DNA of 45,749 bases from VFZS01 sp964353255 (lineage in GTDB: Bacteria; Acidobacteriota; Terriglobia; Bryobacterales; Bryobacteraceae), in assembly GCA_964353255.1 (NCBI GenBank), contig CAYGVJ010000023.1, positions 1 to 45,749 of the forward strand, in the 5' to 3' direction. Shown here piece by piece: positions 15,098-23,808 of this stretch. The translations under genes were made by a program, and so were the position numbers. Within the stretch, counting starts at the first letter, position 1; the number at the start of each line of letters is the position of its first letter. A model generated the notes under the pieces. It did not search any database. It had not been told where the DNA came from and saw nothing but the letters and a program-made list of their open reading frames with translations.

Positions 15098-16666
15098 CTA
15101 CCCCGCGGCCAGCAGATAATTCCGCGCCGTCTGGCGGAAGGACTCCACCTGCGCGGTCTGCCACGCCTGGTCGCGGCCGAGTTCCCGCGCCAACAGAGCG
15201 GCGGCGCGGGGCGCCATCTCGAGGGCCGCCCTGGCGTTCAGGAACAAAGCCCGCGTGCGCCGCGCCAGCACGTCCTCCAGAGTGCGCGCCATCTCCTGGC
15301 GCGCCGCCCAGATGACTTCCGCGCCGGTATAAGGAAGCGCGGCGTCGAGCGGCTCGGCCAGCGAACCGTCGCTCTCTTCCAGTTCCCGCACCGCCGGCGC
15401 GTCCGATCCGTACACCCGCAGGCGCCCGAACTTCTCGGAGGCCTGATGGAACCCATGGATGTTGAGATGCGCGGTGACGCAAGGCTTCTCCGGCAGCCGT
15501 GCGAGCGTGGCGGCCTGGTTCACACAGTCTTCCGCCATGTGGCGATAGGTGGTCCACTTCCCTCCGGTGATGGTGACCAGGCCGGAGTTCTCGATACGGA
15601 TGACATGGCTCCGTGACAGCGCCGCGGTATTCCCGGACTCGCCGGACCGCACCAGCGGCCGGATACCCGCGAACACGCTGAGGACGTCGCCGCGAACCGG
15701 TTTCTTGGCCAAATAAAGCGACGCCGTCTGGAGCAGGAACTCGATCTCCTGCTCCAGGGCCACCGGTTCGAGCGCGGCCTCCAAAACCGGCGTATCGGTG
15801 GTGCCGACCAGCGTGTGGCCGTGCCAGGGTATGGCGAACATCACGCGGCCGTCGCTGGTGTGCGGAACCATGATGGCGCTGTCGCCCGCCAGGAAGGAGT
15901 GATCGAACACCAGGTGGATTCCCTGGCTGGCCGCCACCATCGGCTGGACCGCGGGGTCGGCCTGGCGCCGCAACTCGTCGGCGAAAGGGCCGGTGGCATT
16001 GACGACCACCTTCGCCCGGGCTTCGAATTCCTCCTCGGTCTCCACGTCGCGGAAACGCACGCCGTCCACGAAGCCCTCGCCGTCTTTAGTCAACCCGGTG
16101 ACCTGGGCATAGTTAAGCAGCGTGGCGCCCTGCTCGGAAGCGGTCGCCACCAGGTTGATGAGCAGCCGCGAGTCGTCGAACTGGCCGTCGAAGTAGATCA
16201 CCCCGCCCCGCAGCCCCTCGGTGTTGAGGGTAGGCAGTTTCTCCAGGGTTTCTTCCCGGGAGAGGATGCGCGAAGCTCCGAAGCCGTACTTGCCGGCCAG
16301 CAGGTTGTATAGCTTCAGGCCGATTCCGTAAAAGGGCGCTTCCCACCACTCGTAGTTGGGCACCACGAAGCCCAGGTTGCGGACCAAGTGCGGCGCGTTC
16401 TGGAGCAGCAGGCCGCGCTCTTTCAGCGCCTCCATGACCAGCGACACGTTGCCTTGCTCGAGGTAGCGCACGCCGCCGTGGACTAGCTTGGTGCTCCGGC
16501 TGGAGGTCCCTTTGCCGAAGTCGCTTTGCTCGAGCAGGAGCACATCGTACCCGCGAGTGGCGCCGTCGATCGCCACTCCCACGCCCGTGGCTCCCCCGCC
16601 CACGACGATCATGTCCCACCGCCCCGCACGAGCGCGGAGGCGACGGTACATCTCGGATCGGTTCAT
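15098..16666 (-). CDS. glpD: Aerobic glycerol-3-phosphate dehydrogenase
   Basis: FAD enzyme that oxidises sn-glycerol-3-phosphate to dihydroxyacetone phosphate and passes electrons to quinone at the inner membrane. 522 aa, normal for GlpD. The dinucleotide fold is at the N-terminus (MIVVGGGATGVGVAIDGATR), followed by the family signatures GTSSRSTKLVHGGVRYLE and YFDGQFDDSRLL, and later FAIPWHGHTLVGTTDTP and ITGGKWTTYRHMAE. The C-terminal DAO_C domain ends around ARTLEDVLARRTRALFLNA. It lies 22 bp after the Oar-type receptor and 15 bp before the binding lipoprotein, so the three form one operon. Confidence 0.96.
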   Translation of the reverse strand: MNRSEMYRRLRARAGRWDMIVVGGGATGVGVAIDGATRGYDVLLLEQSDFGKGTSSRSTKLVHGGVRYLEQGNVSLVMEALKERGLLLQNAPHLVRNLGFVVPNYEWWEAPFYGIGLKLYNLLAGKYGFGASRILSREETLEKLPTLNTEGLRGGVIYFDGQFDDSRLLINLVATASEQGATLLNYAQVTGLTKDGEGFVDGVRFRDVETEEEFEARAKVVVNATGPFADELRRQADPAVQPMVAASQGIHLVFDHSFLAGDSAIMVPHTSDGRVMFAIPWHGHTLVGTTDTPVLEAALEPVALEQEIEFLLQTASLYLAKKPVRGDVLSVFAGIRPLVRSGESGNTAALSRSHVIRIENSGLVTITGGKWTTYRHMAEDCVNQAATLARLPEKPCVTAHLNIHGFHQASEKFGRLRVYGSDAPAVRELEESDGSLAEPLDAALPYTGAEVIWAARQEMARTLEDVLARRTRALFLNARAALEMAPRAAALLARELGRDQAWQTAQVESFRQTARNYLLAAG

Positions 16667-16688
16667 CGATCTTGAGCGCAGCCCGCGC

Positions 16689-19600
16689 TTAGAACATCAG
16701 CTTCAGGGCGAACTGGATCTGCCTCGGCGGAAGCGTGCCGCGGATGGTCCCGAAGGCCGCACTGGTAATGTCGCTGCTGGGCGATCCGAAGTTCGTGTGG
16801 TTCAGGAAATTGAAGAACTCGGACCGGAACTGCAAGCTCATGCCCTCCCGCGCGGGGATCCTGAAACGCTTGTTTACCCCAAGATCCCATTGCCAGAAGT
16901 TCGGGCCGCGCAGGGCATTGCGGCCGAGGTTTCCAAACGGCGCGCTGGCGGTCGGCAGCGCAAACGCGGCCTTGTTCCAGTACTGATCGATCATCGGCGC
17001 TCCGCTGGGGCGGGCGGGATCCCCGACCAGGTTCGGGCGTTGGGAAGCCACGCCACGCCATTCGGCCAAACGTCCGGTGGCATCCAGGGCCGACGCCGGC
17101 GTGTAGGTGACATTCAGAGGCATCCCCGAGTTGGCAGTGTTGATGGCATTCATCTCCCAGCCGCCCGCGATCGCATCCAGCACGCCGTTCCAGCTCGAGC
17201 CTAACTTCCGGCCCTTGCCGAACGGAAGCCGATAGACCAGGCTGGTGACGTTCAAAAGCTTGACGTCATAGCTGGTTGGGCCGCGCTCGTTTTTCAGATC
17301 GTAGATATTCTGAACGGTCACGTTGTTTTCGAGCGCCTGCTCGGAGTTGCCCAAAGCCTTCGACCAGGTGAACGAGTTCAGGAAGTACAACCCGGACGAG
17401 AAGCGATGCTCCAGCCGGGTCGAGAAACCGTGGTAGACGCTCTGGCCGGAGGGATTGACCCACGTGACCGCGCCGAACTTCTGGTTTGGACGGCGCGCCT
17501 GCGTCCCGAGGCTCTGGCCGGGCTGATTGGGCAGGGCCTCATTGTAGTCGCTAATGATCGGCAGCCGGAGACTATGACTGCCGGTGTACCCCAACTCCAG
17601 CACCCAGCTCTTGACGAGCTCGCGCTGGACCGAAGCAAACCACGTCTGCACGTACGGCCACCGCGTGTCACGCGGAATGTAGGCGACATTCGCATTGACC
17701 GCATTGAAATTGGCCGGGCTGGTGAGACCCGCCGGGAAGGCGGACGGCGTGGTCAGAAAACTGGCGGGAACTGAACCGCCGGCAGGAACGGACTGGTTTA
17801 TGGTAGCGATCACCACTTGTGGTCCATTGATGCCCAGCTCGTCCGCGCTGCCCAGGCGGTTGATGTGCACGTAGCTGATTCCGTATCCCCCGCGGAACAC
17901 GGTCTGGGGGTTGATGCTGTACGCCAAGCCGACACGCGGCGCCCAGTCCCTGTAATCGGGATCGACCAACGTGCGGTCATAGAGGCCGCCGCCCTTCGCA
18001 GTAATCATGCTGTTAGTGATCGGGTCATAATTCGACAGGACGTTGTCCCGCTCCCACCGCGGCGTGGCGAATTCCCAGCGCAGCCCCAGGTTCACGGTGA
18101 GTTTCGAGTTGACCCGAAAGTCGTCCTGGACATAGAGGAAGTAGTCGCGCTGGCGATAGTTGCCTACCAGCCAGTTGGCAAGCTGGATCTGGCTGGGAAG
18201 ACCGAACATAAAATCCGCGACGTTGTAGCTGGCCGAATCGTTCGCCACCGCGCAGTTGGCCGCCTGCCCCAGTTGCGCGCAGGTCGGCTTGCTGAACTGG
18301 CCGGCATAGCCCAGGAGGCCGTACACCGGGTTGATGTCCATCACCTGCGTGTGGACGAGGTGCATCTCGCCGCCCATCTTGAGCGCATGGCGGCCTTTCA
18401 TCCAGGAGTAGTTCACCTTCGGGTTCCAGGTGGTCGGGTGCTGGAACTGCGGGTTCGTCGCCTGCCGCCCTATGATGCCGGTTGTAAACCCGGTGATGTT
18501 CTGCGTATTCAGGCCCCCGGTCAAATCGGGAAAGGTCGGCAGGCCGGAGATCCCATACAGGTCCTGCATGCTCGTGCCACCCAAGAACGGCGGCTGCTTC
18601 CCGGCACGCATGTGAGTGAAGCTCATGCGGACCTCAGCCAGCGAGGTCGGGGTCACGGTCCAGGTGTACCCGAGGGCGGCCGCCTGGCTAAGTACGCGGA
18701 CATAGCCGTTGCCCGAGCCGCCCGACGGGCCTTCCACGTAAGGCGAGTAGAACTGGTTGTCCTTGCGCTGGCTGAAGCGCAGGAAACCGTTCATCTTCTT
18801 GTTGATCTGGCCGTCGATCTTGGCGTCGTACTTGTCCGCGTAATCCCGCGGGTTGAGCATCATCTGCTGGTAGTCGTTCGCGCGGTTGGTGCCGGCCGGA
18901 ACCGCCGGCAGCTCGCTCAGGACCTTCTTGGCGAACGGGATCATGGCGATCTGGGCGCCCGCCGGGTAGACCGTGCCGGTCAGAGGATTGACCACCGGCA
19001 CCGGCAGAATGCCCGCGCGGTCATTCAGGTTCGGAATCGATGCCACGTAGAGTGTTTTCTGGATGTGGCGGTAGCCTTCGTAATCGCTGAAGAAGAAGAC
19101 CCTGTTCCTGACGATGGGGCCGCCGACGGTCAGTCCGAACTGGTTCCTGTGGAGCGTGGGCTTGACCCCGGTGGCCGGTTTGAAAAAGCCGACCGCGTTC
19201 AGATCCGTGTTCCGCAGGAACTCGTAGAGGGTTCCATGCAACTGATTGGTTCCCGAACGCATGACCACGTTCACGACGGCTCCGCCCACGCGGCCGTACT
19301 CCGCGCTGAAGTTGCTGGTGATGACCTTGAACTCGGCAACCGCGTCCGGGGATGGCTGCGCCACCTGGTTCGAGAATCCCTGATTACTGGTGGAATAGGC
19401 GTTGTTATCCATCCCGTCCATCAGGAAGTTGTTATACGTGCTGCGCATCCCGTTCACGTTAAATGCGCCTTCGCGCGGCGTCGTTTCGGTCATCGCAATC
19501 GGCGACTTGTGCACGTTGGTGGTCAGCAGCGCCAGGTCGGAATAGTTCCGGCCGTTGAGCGGCAATTCGACGATCTGCTGCGTGTGGATCACCTGGCCGT

Positions 19601-19997
19601 GCTCGCTGGAGTCGGTTTGCAGCGCTGCGGCGGCCCCGGTTACCTCAACAGACTGCGTTACCGCGCCCACTTGCAGGGTGACGTCCACGCGCTGGCGGGC
19701 ATTCACGTTTACCACCACGCCGGTCGTCGTAAACTTCGAGAACCCGGTGCGCTCTACAGCGATCGAATACCGTCCCACCTTGACGTTGAAGAAATTGTAG
19801 TTCCCGTTGTCATCGGTGGTGGTCGTGGCTTGAATCCCCGTGTCCTGGTTGATGAGCGTGACAGTCGCCTTTGGGACGGCTCCCCCTGAGGCGTCACGCA
19901 CCGTGCCGAGGACCTCGGCGGTTTCAAACTGACCGAAAAGCAGAGCCGGAATCAGAAAGCACCCAAGCACTAGCGTGAGGCTTGAGAATCTGTTCAT
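16689..19997 (-). CDS. Oar-type TonB-dependent receptor with carboxypeptidase-regulatory domain
   Basis: Large outer-membrane protein, 1102 aa. A signal peptide (LTLVLGCFLIPALLFGQ) is followed by a CarboxypepD_reg domain (VLGTVRDASGGAVPKATVTL, DDNGNYNFFNVKVGRYS) and a plug-like section with ELPLNGRNYSDLALLTT and FSNQVAQPSPDAVAEFKV. The remainder is a beta-barrel rich in aromatic/aliphatic strands, ending in the outer-membrane signature IQFALKLMF. Such receptors are abundant in Solibacter-type Acidobacteria and may take up oligosaccharides or interact with the surface. The ATG at 19997 has a strong AGGGAGGGAA site. It leads an operon with glpD and a binding lipoprotein. Confidence 0.94.
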   Translation of the reverse strand: MNRFSSLTLVLGCFLIPALLFGQFETAEVLGTVRDASGGAVPKATVTLINQDTGIQATTTTDDNGNYNFFNVKVGRYSIAVERTGFSKFTTTGVVVNVNARQRVDVTLQVGAVTQSVEVTGAAAALQTDSSEHGQVIHTQQIVELPLNGRNYSDLALLTTNVHKSPIAMTETTPREGAFNVNGMRSTYNNFLMDGMDNNAYSTSNQGFSNQVAQPSPDAVAEFKVITSNFSAEYGRVGGAVVNVVMRSGTNQLHGTLYEFLRNTDLNAVGFFKPATGVKPTLHRNQFGLTVGGPIVRNRVFFFSDYEGYRHIQKTLYVASIPNLNDRAGILPVPVVNPLTGTVYPAGAQIAMIPFAKKVLSELPAVPAGTNRANDYQQMMLNPRDYADKYDAKIDGQINKKMNGFLRFSQRKDNQFYSPYVEGPSGGSGNGYVRVLSQAAALGYTWTVTPTSLAEVRMSFTHMRAGKQPPFLGGTSMQDLYGISGLPTFPDLTGGLNTQNITGFTTGIIGRQATNPQFQHPTTWNPKVNYSWMKGRHALKMGGEMHLVHTQVMDINPVYGLLGYAGQFSKPTCAQLGQAANCAVANDSASYNVADFMFGLPSQIQLANWLVGNYRQRDYFLYVQDDFRVNSKLTVNLGLRWEFATPRWERDNVLSNYDPITNSMITAKGGGLYDRTLVDPDYRDWAPRVGLAYSINPQTVFRGGYGISYVHINRLGSADELGINGPQVVIATINQSVPAGGSVPASFLTTPSAFPAGLTSPANFNAVNANVAYIPRDTRWPYVQTWFASVQRELVKSWVLELGYTGSHSLRLPIISDYNEALPNQPGQSLGTQARRPNQKFGAVTWVNPSGQSVYHGFSTRLEHRFSSGLYFLNSFTWSKALGNSEQALENNVTVQNIYDLKNERGPTSYDVKLLNVTSLVYRLPFGKGRKLGSSWNGVLDAIAGGWEMNAINTANSGMPLNVTYTPASALDATGRLAEWRGVASQRPNLVGDPARPSGAPMIDQYWNKAAFALPTASAPFGNLGRNALRGPNFWQWDLGVNKRFRIPAREGMSLQFRSEFFNFLNHTNFGSPSSDITSAAFGTIRGTLPPRQIQFALKLMF

Positions 19998-20014
19998 GGT
20001 TTCCCTCCCAGCGA

Positions 20015-20055
20015 CCCAGGAGTTGCCTTTTGGCTTCCTGGGACGCCTCAGTATA
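20015..20055 (-). promoter_or_regulatory. Leader of the receptor operon: -10 element and 5' hairpin
   Basis: On the minus strand TATACT (20050-20055) lies about 7 bases before a hairpin with stem CCCAGGA/TCCTGGG (20015-20021, 20036-20042) and an inner GCC-AAAA-GGC. The hairpin would sit at the very 5' end of the mRNA and may stabilise it. No good -35 was seen. Confidence 0.4.
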
Positions 20056-20093
20056 CCACCGGCGTGGCTCGGGAGGGACGGGAGAGGAAGGGA

Positions 20094-20535
20094 CTACTGG
20101 AGGCGGGGAAGCAGCCGGCGCGCCTGGCGGGAGCCATGTTTGGCCAGCAGGCGAAGCGGGCGGGCGAGGTAGTAGAGGGGAAAGAGCGAGGGGGGAATGC
20201 GGAGGGAATCCCAGTCAGCCTCAGTGGGCTCGAAGATCGTGCCCAGCAGGAAGCGGACTTGATCGCGCATACGGTCCATCGAGCGAAGGTGGAAGCGGGA
20301 TTCTCCGCCTGCCGGGCGGTCCGTAAGGAAGCGCTCGCGGATCTCCGCGGCCAGCTTCGGCGCGCGCGCCTCGGCCGCCAGGCGCCCCAGAACCCGCTCC
20401 GGCAGCGCCGTGCCGAGCAGCTCGCGCGCCAGCCAGCAGTGCTTTGTGCCGTGGATGACGAGAATGAGCAACGTGTCCTCGGGGCAGAAGGTCGGGATCT
20501 CGCGGCCCGCCACCGCCACCGTGGCGTCTCCCAGA
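20094..20535 (-). pseudogene. Decayed nucleotidyltransferase-family gene (NTP_transf_5-like)
   Basis: The C-terminal half of a family often found in polysaccharide loci is readable: VAVAGREIPTFCPEDTLLIL, VIHGTKHCW, then MDRMRDQVRFLLGTIFEPT, DWDSLRIPPSLFPLYYLARP, LRLLAKHGSR. The N-terminal nucleotide-binding half is missing. Directly after KHCW the sequence jumps to LARELLGTALPERVLGRL, skipping the middle segment normally present. The upstream continuation of the frame to 20822 shows no family resemblance. It looks like a non-functional remnant, and 20536-21018 holds nothing else I recognise. Confidence 0.6.
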
Positions 20536-21018
20536 GCTCGAGCCCGTCGCGAGTTTTCCCAAGGAGGTGCGACACTTTTGAGGATGCCTCCGCCAGACGA
20601 TTCATCCTCGTAAGTGCCAGAGCGCTCCTCGTGGCATTCGACAGCGTGCAGATGATAAGGATCTTGGGCTTCATGAGGCTCCGACGTGCCCAGTAAACTC
20701 CTGCACCGGGAACGGCACCTGAGCGGCCACCACAGGTGCCTGCACGCCCCGTTCATCATTACAGCGGTCACTTTTCCCCTTGTCAGTCGACCAATTAGCG
20801 CGCCGTGACTGGGCCGGGGCACCGGCCTGAGTTTACCCTGGAATCAGCCCTCGCCGGGCGGCGAGGGGAAGGAACGGAGCATGTCCGTTTGTGGATACTC
20901 CAGCAAGACCACGCTCCAGAGCGGCGTGGGAACCTGCGCTGGACTCGTCAGAGGGCGCGGAGGAAGCAGAGGGGGAGGAGGGGCCGGAAAAGGAAAGCGG
21001 GGCCGGAAAGAAGTGCAC

Positions 21019-21047
21019 TTGGCAAGGCCCGGCGCGGTTCGTTATCT
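21019..21047 (+). promoter_or_regulatory. Promoter of the intact DUF433/DUF5615 pair
   Basis: TTGGCA (21019-21024), 17-bp spacer, TTATCT (21042-21047), followed by a GGGGGTG ribosome site before the ATG at 21056, so the leader is very short. Confidence 0.5.
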
Positions 21048-21055
21048 TGGGGGTG

Positions 21056-21274
21056 ATGGAAACGCTACTTCCGATCACGGTTGATCCCGAGGTTCTCAGC
21101 GGCACGCCGGTGTTTCGGGGGACGCGTGTGCCGGCGCAAACCCTGGTTGACTACATCCTGGACGGCGAGACTCTGGAGACGTTCCTGAGGAATTTCCCGA
21201 CGGTGAAGCGGGAGGACGCGGTGCGTCTTCTGCAACAGGTGAACGAGTCGCTGTTGGCCGGAGTGCAGCGTTGA
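21056..21274 (+). CDS. DUF433 antitoxin
   Basis: 72-aa antitoxin-type protein. The start ATG 21056 follows GGGGGTG; the longer frame upstream is low-complexity and was not used. The DUF433 pattern is VDPEVLSGTPVFRGTRVPAQ, VDYILDGETLETFLRNFPTV, KREDAVRLLQQVNESL. Its stop overlaps the toxin start by 4 bp (TTGA), giving translational coupling. It is expected to neutralise the PIN-like toxin and autoregulate. A second homologue without a working partner is at 6383-6613. Confidence 0.92.
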   Translation: METLLPITVDPEVLSGTPVFRGTRVPAQTLVDYILDGETLETFLRNFPTVKREDAVRLLQQVNESLLAGVQR

Positions 21275-21606
21275 GGATCTTGCTGGACGAATGCCTGCCG
21301 GAGATCTTGAGGGAGTGGCTGCCTGGCCGGGAAGTGAAGACGGTCCAGGAGCTGGGGTGGGCCGGTGTGACCAATGGCGAACTCCTGCGGTGGGCGGAGG
21401 AGCAGTTTGACGTTTTCCTGACCGCTGACAGAAGGCTGCGATACCAGCAGAACCTCAAAGGCCGTGGACTGGCCGTTGTCGTTCTACCCTCCAACCGGCT
21501 CAAAGTGCTCCGAGGCGTGATGGCAGGCATTGAGGCGGCGATTGCGAAGGTCGGGCCTGGCAAGGCAGAGCAATATTTCGAGCTGGCCTGGCCGGAGAAG
21601 TGGTGA
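21271..21606 (+). CDS. DUF5615 PIN-like toxin
   Basis: 111 aa from TTG 21271. DUF5615 proteins adopt a PIN-like nuclease fold and pair with DUF433. The N-terminal strand with its acidic residues is present (RILLDECLPEILREWLPG), then VKTVQELGWAGVTNGELLRW, AEEQFDVFLTADRRLRYQQN with the conserved TADRRL, and AVVVLPSNRLKVLRGVMAG. The family usually reads LLDENLP...TRDKDF at these positions. Coupled to the antitoxin by a 4-bp overlap. Likely an intact ribonuclease toxin. The target is unknown. Confidence 0.9.
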   Translation: MRILLDECLPEILREWLPGREVKTVQELGWAGVTNGELLRWAEEQFDVFLTADRRLRYQQNLKGRGLAVVVLPSNRLKVLRGVMAGIEAAIAKVGPGKAEQYFELAWPEKW

Positions 21607-21685
21607 CTCGAGGAGCTGACCAGGGGGTCGGCCCGCAAGCCAGGAGGCCTGCCCCACACCAGAGCTGACAAGGCAAAAGGCAAAA

Positions 21686-21705
21686 CACAGGCTGGAAAGC
21701 CTGTG
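21686..21705. repeat. REP-like hairpin (CACAGGCT type)
   Basis: CACAGGCT-ggaa-AGCCTGTG, a perfect 8-bp stem with a 4-base loop, within the 21607-21749 gap. The flank at 21623 carries a GGGGGTCGGC motif that recurs near 22893. Confidence 0.55.
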
Positions 21706-21749
21706 CTACTAGTCTCAATCTCTCCTTCGTTCCCGCCGATCAACAGGGT

Positions 21750-22163
21750 GTGCGCGTCCTCCTCGCTGTCGTCGTCGCGTCCACGGTGTGCGCCGGGGAG
21801 AGCCAGAGGCCCCGCTGGAAGAAAACCTGGGTCGTCTCGGCGGCGGTCATGACCGCGGCCAGCCTGCTGGATGCTCACAGCTCGCGGGGGCTGCCCGAAG
21901 CCAATCCGTTCCTCAGAAACGGCCAGGGACAGTTCTCCGCGACCAAGGGATACGCTCTGAAGTCGGGAGCTAGCCTGGGAATGGCGTTCCTCCAGGCGCT
22001 AGTGGTCCGCAAGCGGCCCGAGTTGTACAAGCCCTGCGTGATGCTCAACTTCACCGCGACAGGAGCGTTCGCAGCGGCGGCGTGGCGGAACCGCGCAGTG
22101 GCGGACAGGCGAGACGGTCTGTCCTACCGGAACTTGCTCGGGGTGGGCGGCGGCGGGCAGTAG
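21750..22163 (+). CDS. Hypothetical protein, exopolysaccharide-locus type
   Basis: 137 aa from GTG 21750. A signal or anchor (VRVLLAVVVASTVCAG) is followed by WVVSAAVMTAASLLDAHSS, LPEANPFLRNGQGQFSATKG and two further moderately hydrophobic stretches, so it may be a small membrane protein. I recall similar proteins beside O-antigen ligase genes of Acidobacteria but cannot name a function. Its 3' end meets the decayed ligase/FecR fragments on the other strand. It looks intact but may have lost its context. Confidence 0.55.
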   Translation: MRVLLAVVVASTVCAGESQRPRWKKTWVVSAAVMTAASLLDAHSSRGLPEANPFLRNGQGQFSATKGYALKSGASLGMAFLQALVVRKRPELYKPCVMLNFTATGAFAAAAWRNRAVADRRDGLSYRNLLGVGGGGQ

Positions 22164-22363
22164 TGTAGACCAGGGCGCCTTCGAGCAACCGCACCAGGAC
22201 CTTGTCGCCCTCGCGCTCGAGCTTCACCCGGGAGTTCTTCTCCACCCCAAAGCGGCTCTTGTCGGCGAACAGGATTACAGCCGCGGAAGTGGACGTAGCC
22301 AGGCTGTCGCCGGGGACCAGTGGCCAGGAGGAAACCCCACTCACCGCCAGCTTCGTGCCGTTC
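22162..22363 (-). pseudogene. FecR-like domain fragment fused to the ligase remnant
   Basis: Minus-strand reading gives NGTKLAVSGVSSWPLVPGDS, LATSTSAAVILFADKSRFGV and EKNSRVKLEREGDKVLVRLL, then EGALVYT, the strand pattern of a FecR/LysM-type periplasmic domain. It has no start of its own; it follows the ligase fragment in frame and dissolves into unrelated sequence. FecR-like genes commonly neighbour wzc/wzy in exopolysaccharide loci. Confidence 0.55.
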
Positions 22364-22717
22364 AGCGCCAGGCCCAGCGCGCGTCCCCCGGGACGAGAGT
22401 GCGCTACCGCGGCCCGCGCCGCCATCCATAGCGCCGCGGCCACCAGGACCGCCACCAGCGCGAAGCCCGCCACACCCGGCTCCGCCAGCAGTTGCAGGTA
22501 ATCGTTGTGCGCGAAGTCGATAGTGTGCGCCGGCGCCAGTTGCTTGTAGCGGAAGAACGCCGACTCGTACCCCCCAGGCCGCAGCCGAACACTGGGAAGA
22601 CCGCCACCAGGCGCAGGGTCTCGCGCCAGATGTTGACCGGCGTGTCGCCGGAAATCTCATCGGTCGCCGCCAGATCCCCGAAGCGGGCGATCAACTGGTC
22701 CGGGGGCAGAAACACGA
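22364..22717 (-). pseudogene. O-antigen ligase/polymerase (Wzy) fragment with frameshift
   Basis: The C-terminal part of an O-antigen-ligase-type membrane protein is recognisable: DQLIARFGDLAATDEISGDT, PVNIWRETLRLVAVFPVFGC, GLGG, then in another frame YESAFFRYKQLAPAHTIDFA and HNDYLQLLAEPGVAGFALV. The family signature HNDYLQ is intact. One base is missing in a run of six G (near 22571-22576), which breaks the frame. The N-terminal ~8 membrane segments are gone and the 3' end is joined to a FecR-like piece. Confidence 0.65.
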
Positions 22718-22854
22718 ACCCAATCCTGGGGCAGGCGGGGCTTGCGCAGATCGCCGTCGATGAGCAGCACGCGCTGGCTGATTTCCGCCAGAGCGCTGCC
22801 CAGGTTGCTCACCACGGTGGTCTTGCCCTCCTTCGCAGAGAAGGTTTCCGCTGC
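22718..22854 (-). pseudogene. Wzc/CpsD tyrosine-autokinase fragment
   Basis: About 45 codons of the BY-kinase core survive: TFSAKEGKTTVVSNLGSALA (Walker A region) and EISQRVLLIDGDLRKPRLPQ (Walker A' LLIDGDLRKP). The sequence then switches directly to the ligase fragment. The polysaccharide co-polymerase domain, membrane helices and tyrosine tail are all absent. A piece of the chain-length-control kinase of an exopolysaccharide cluster. Confidence 0.65.
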
Positions 22855-22994
22855 CAAGTGGCCAGCTCGACGGACTGCGCGGCGCGCTCCAGGGGGTCGG
22901 CACGGGGGCGGCCGCCTGCTGCCAGGCCAGGCCGGAGGTCGCCAGCAAGAACGGCAAAAGACCTTTCAGGGGCGAACAAGGAGGCCTTTCTGGG

Positions 22995-23060
22995 GTGCTC
23001 GTATTCGTCGTCGGAGAGCCGAAAGCTCACCAGACGCGTCCTAGGTCTGAATACAGCCAT
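22995..23060 (-). pseudogene. N-terminal fragment of a ribbon-helix-helix-like protein
   Basis: The minus-strand frame starts MAVFRPRTRLVSFRLSDDEY, a typical start of small ribbon-helix-helix-like proteins. After about 22 residues the resemblance is lost although the frame stays open to 22809. It stands just upstream of the Wzc fragment, consistent with a collapsed polysaccharide operon. Assignment is tentative. Confidence 0.4.
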
Positions 23061-23091
23061 CCTCTATTCTCCTGAGTGGATTACCGGCCCA

Positions 23092-23114
23092 GTGGGACAT
23101 GCTTCAGCTTGTCC
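23092..23114. repeat. REP-like hairpin (GGACATGCTTCAGC type)
   Basis: Hairpin with GGACA/TGTCC arms and a GCttcaGC core, in the 23061-23319 gap. A near-identical unit is at 30922-30944. No gene was found in this gap. Confidence 0.55.
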
Positions 23115-23319
23115 AGCGGGTCTTCCAACCGGCCCCTAGCGGAGGCCGGCCGCAGTTTCCGCTAGGCTCACGGCCGCCTGGCGCCCGCGGTGGCGGGAGC
23201 AAAGCGGGCAGAGCGCACCCGGCTCACCCAGTCACGATCGATTTCCACCGCCACTGAGCGCTGCAAGTTGGAGGTGGTTCTGGCACGGGGGCTCCCTGGA
23301 GGGACCGGCGCGTAACTCC

Positions 23320-23808
23320 TTGTTCAACGCCGGCTTCGAGCGCGCTCCAGCCGGCCAGACCTTCGATTGGCGCATCAGCCGGGCCGAGGGCGCGCAGGCC
23401 GAACGCGATGCCGCCGTAGCACATTCGGGGGGGTGGTCACTCCGGGTGAGGTTCAAAGGCCGGGACAACGTCGCCTACCAGCACGTGGCTCAGAGAGCCG
23501 TAGTGCGACCTGGGCCCTGGCGGTTCGAGGCCCAGGTGCGCGCGGAGCAGATCACCACAGACCAGGGAATCGGCTTCCGCATCGTGGATGCCGAGGAGCC
23601 GGGCCGGCTGGATGTGAAGACCGCACGGCTCTCGGGGACTCGCGACTGGACCAGCATCGAGAAGCGCTTCACGGTACCTGAGCGGACCCGGCTGGTGGAG
23701 GTGCAGGTGATCCGCGAGCCGTCGCTGAAGTTTGACAACAAGATCAGCGGGACCGCCTGGGTAGACGACGTGCGACTCACCCGGGGCGATCAGCGCCAGC
23801 GCCCATAA
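23320..23808 (+). CDS. Carbohydrate-binding-like beta-sandwich protein, N-terminally truncated
   Basis: 162 aa from TTG 23320. The sequence NAGFERAPAGQTFDWRISRA, AHSGGWSLRVRFKGRDNVAY, HVAQRAVVRPGPWRFEAQVR, TDQGIGFRIVD, SLKFDNKISGTAWVDDVRLT resembles CBM4/9-type jelly-roll domains seen at the C-terminus of exported proteins of exopolysaccharide loci. There is no signal peptide, and the frame stays open upstream to about 23160 without a convincing start, so the N-terminal part has probably been lost. Its stop lies inside the displaced PfkB tail on the other strand. Function not assignable. Confidence 0.55.
   Translation: MFNAGFERAPAGQTFDWRISRAEGAQAERDAAVAHSGGWSLRVRFKGRDNVAYQHVAQRAVVRPGPWRFEAQVRAEQITTDQGIGFRIVDAEEPGRLDVKTARLSGTRDWTSIEKRFTVPERTRLVEVQVIREPSLKFDNKISGTAWVDDVRLTRGDQRQRP

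Noticed and set aside
17817..19889. 690-aa plus-strand open frame
   Set aside because: Antisense to the Oar-type receptor; no recognisable domain and composition typical of a shadow frame in GC-rich DNA.
20536..20822. Upstream part of the nucleotidyltransferase frame, and an alternative frame starting MKPKILIICTL
   Set aside because: No consistent family resemblance in either frame; treated as non-coding decay.
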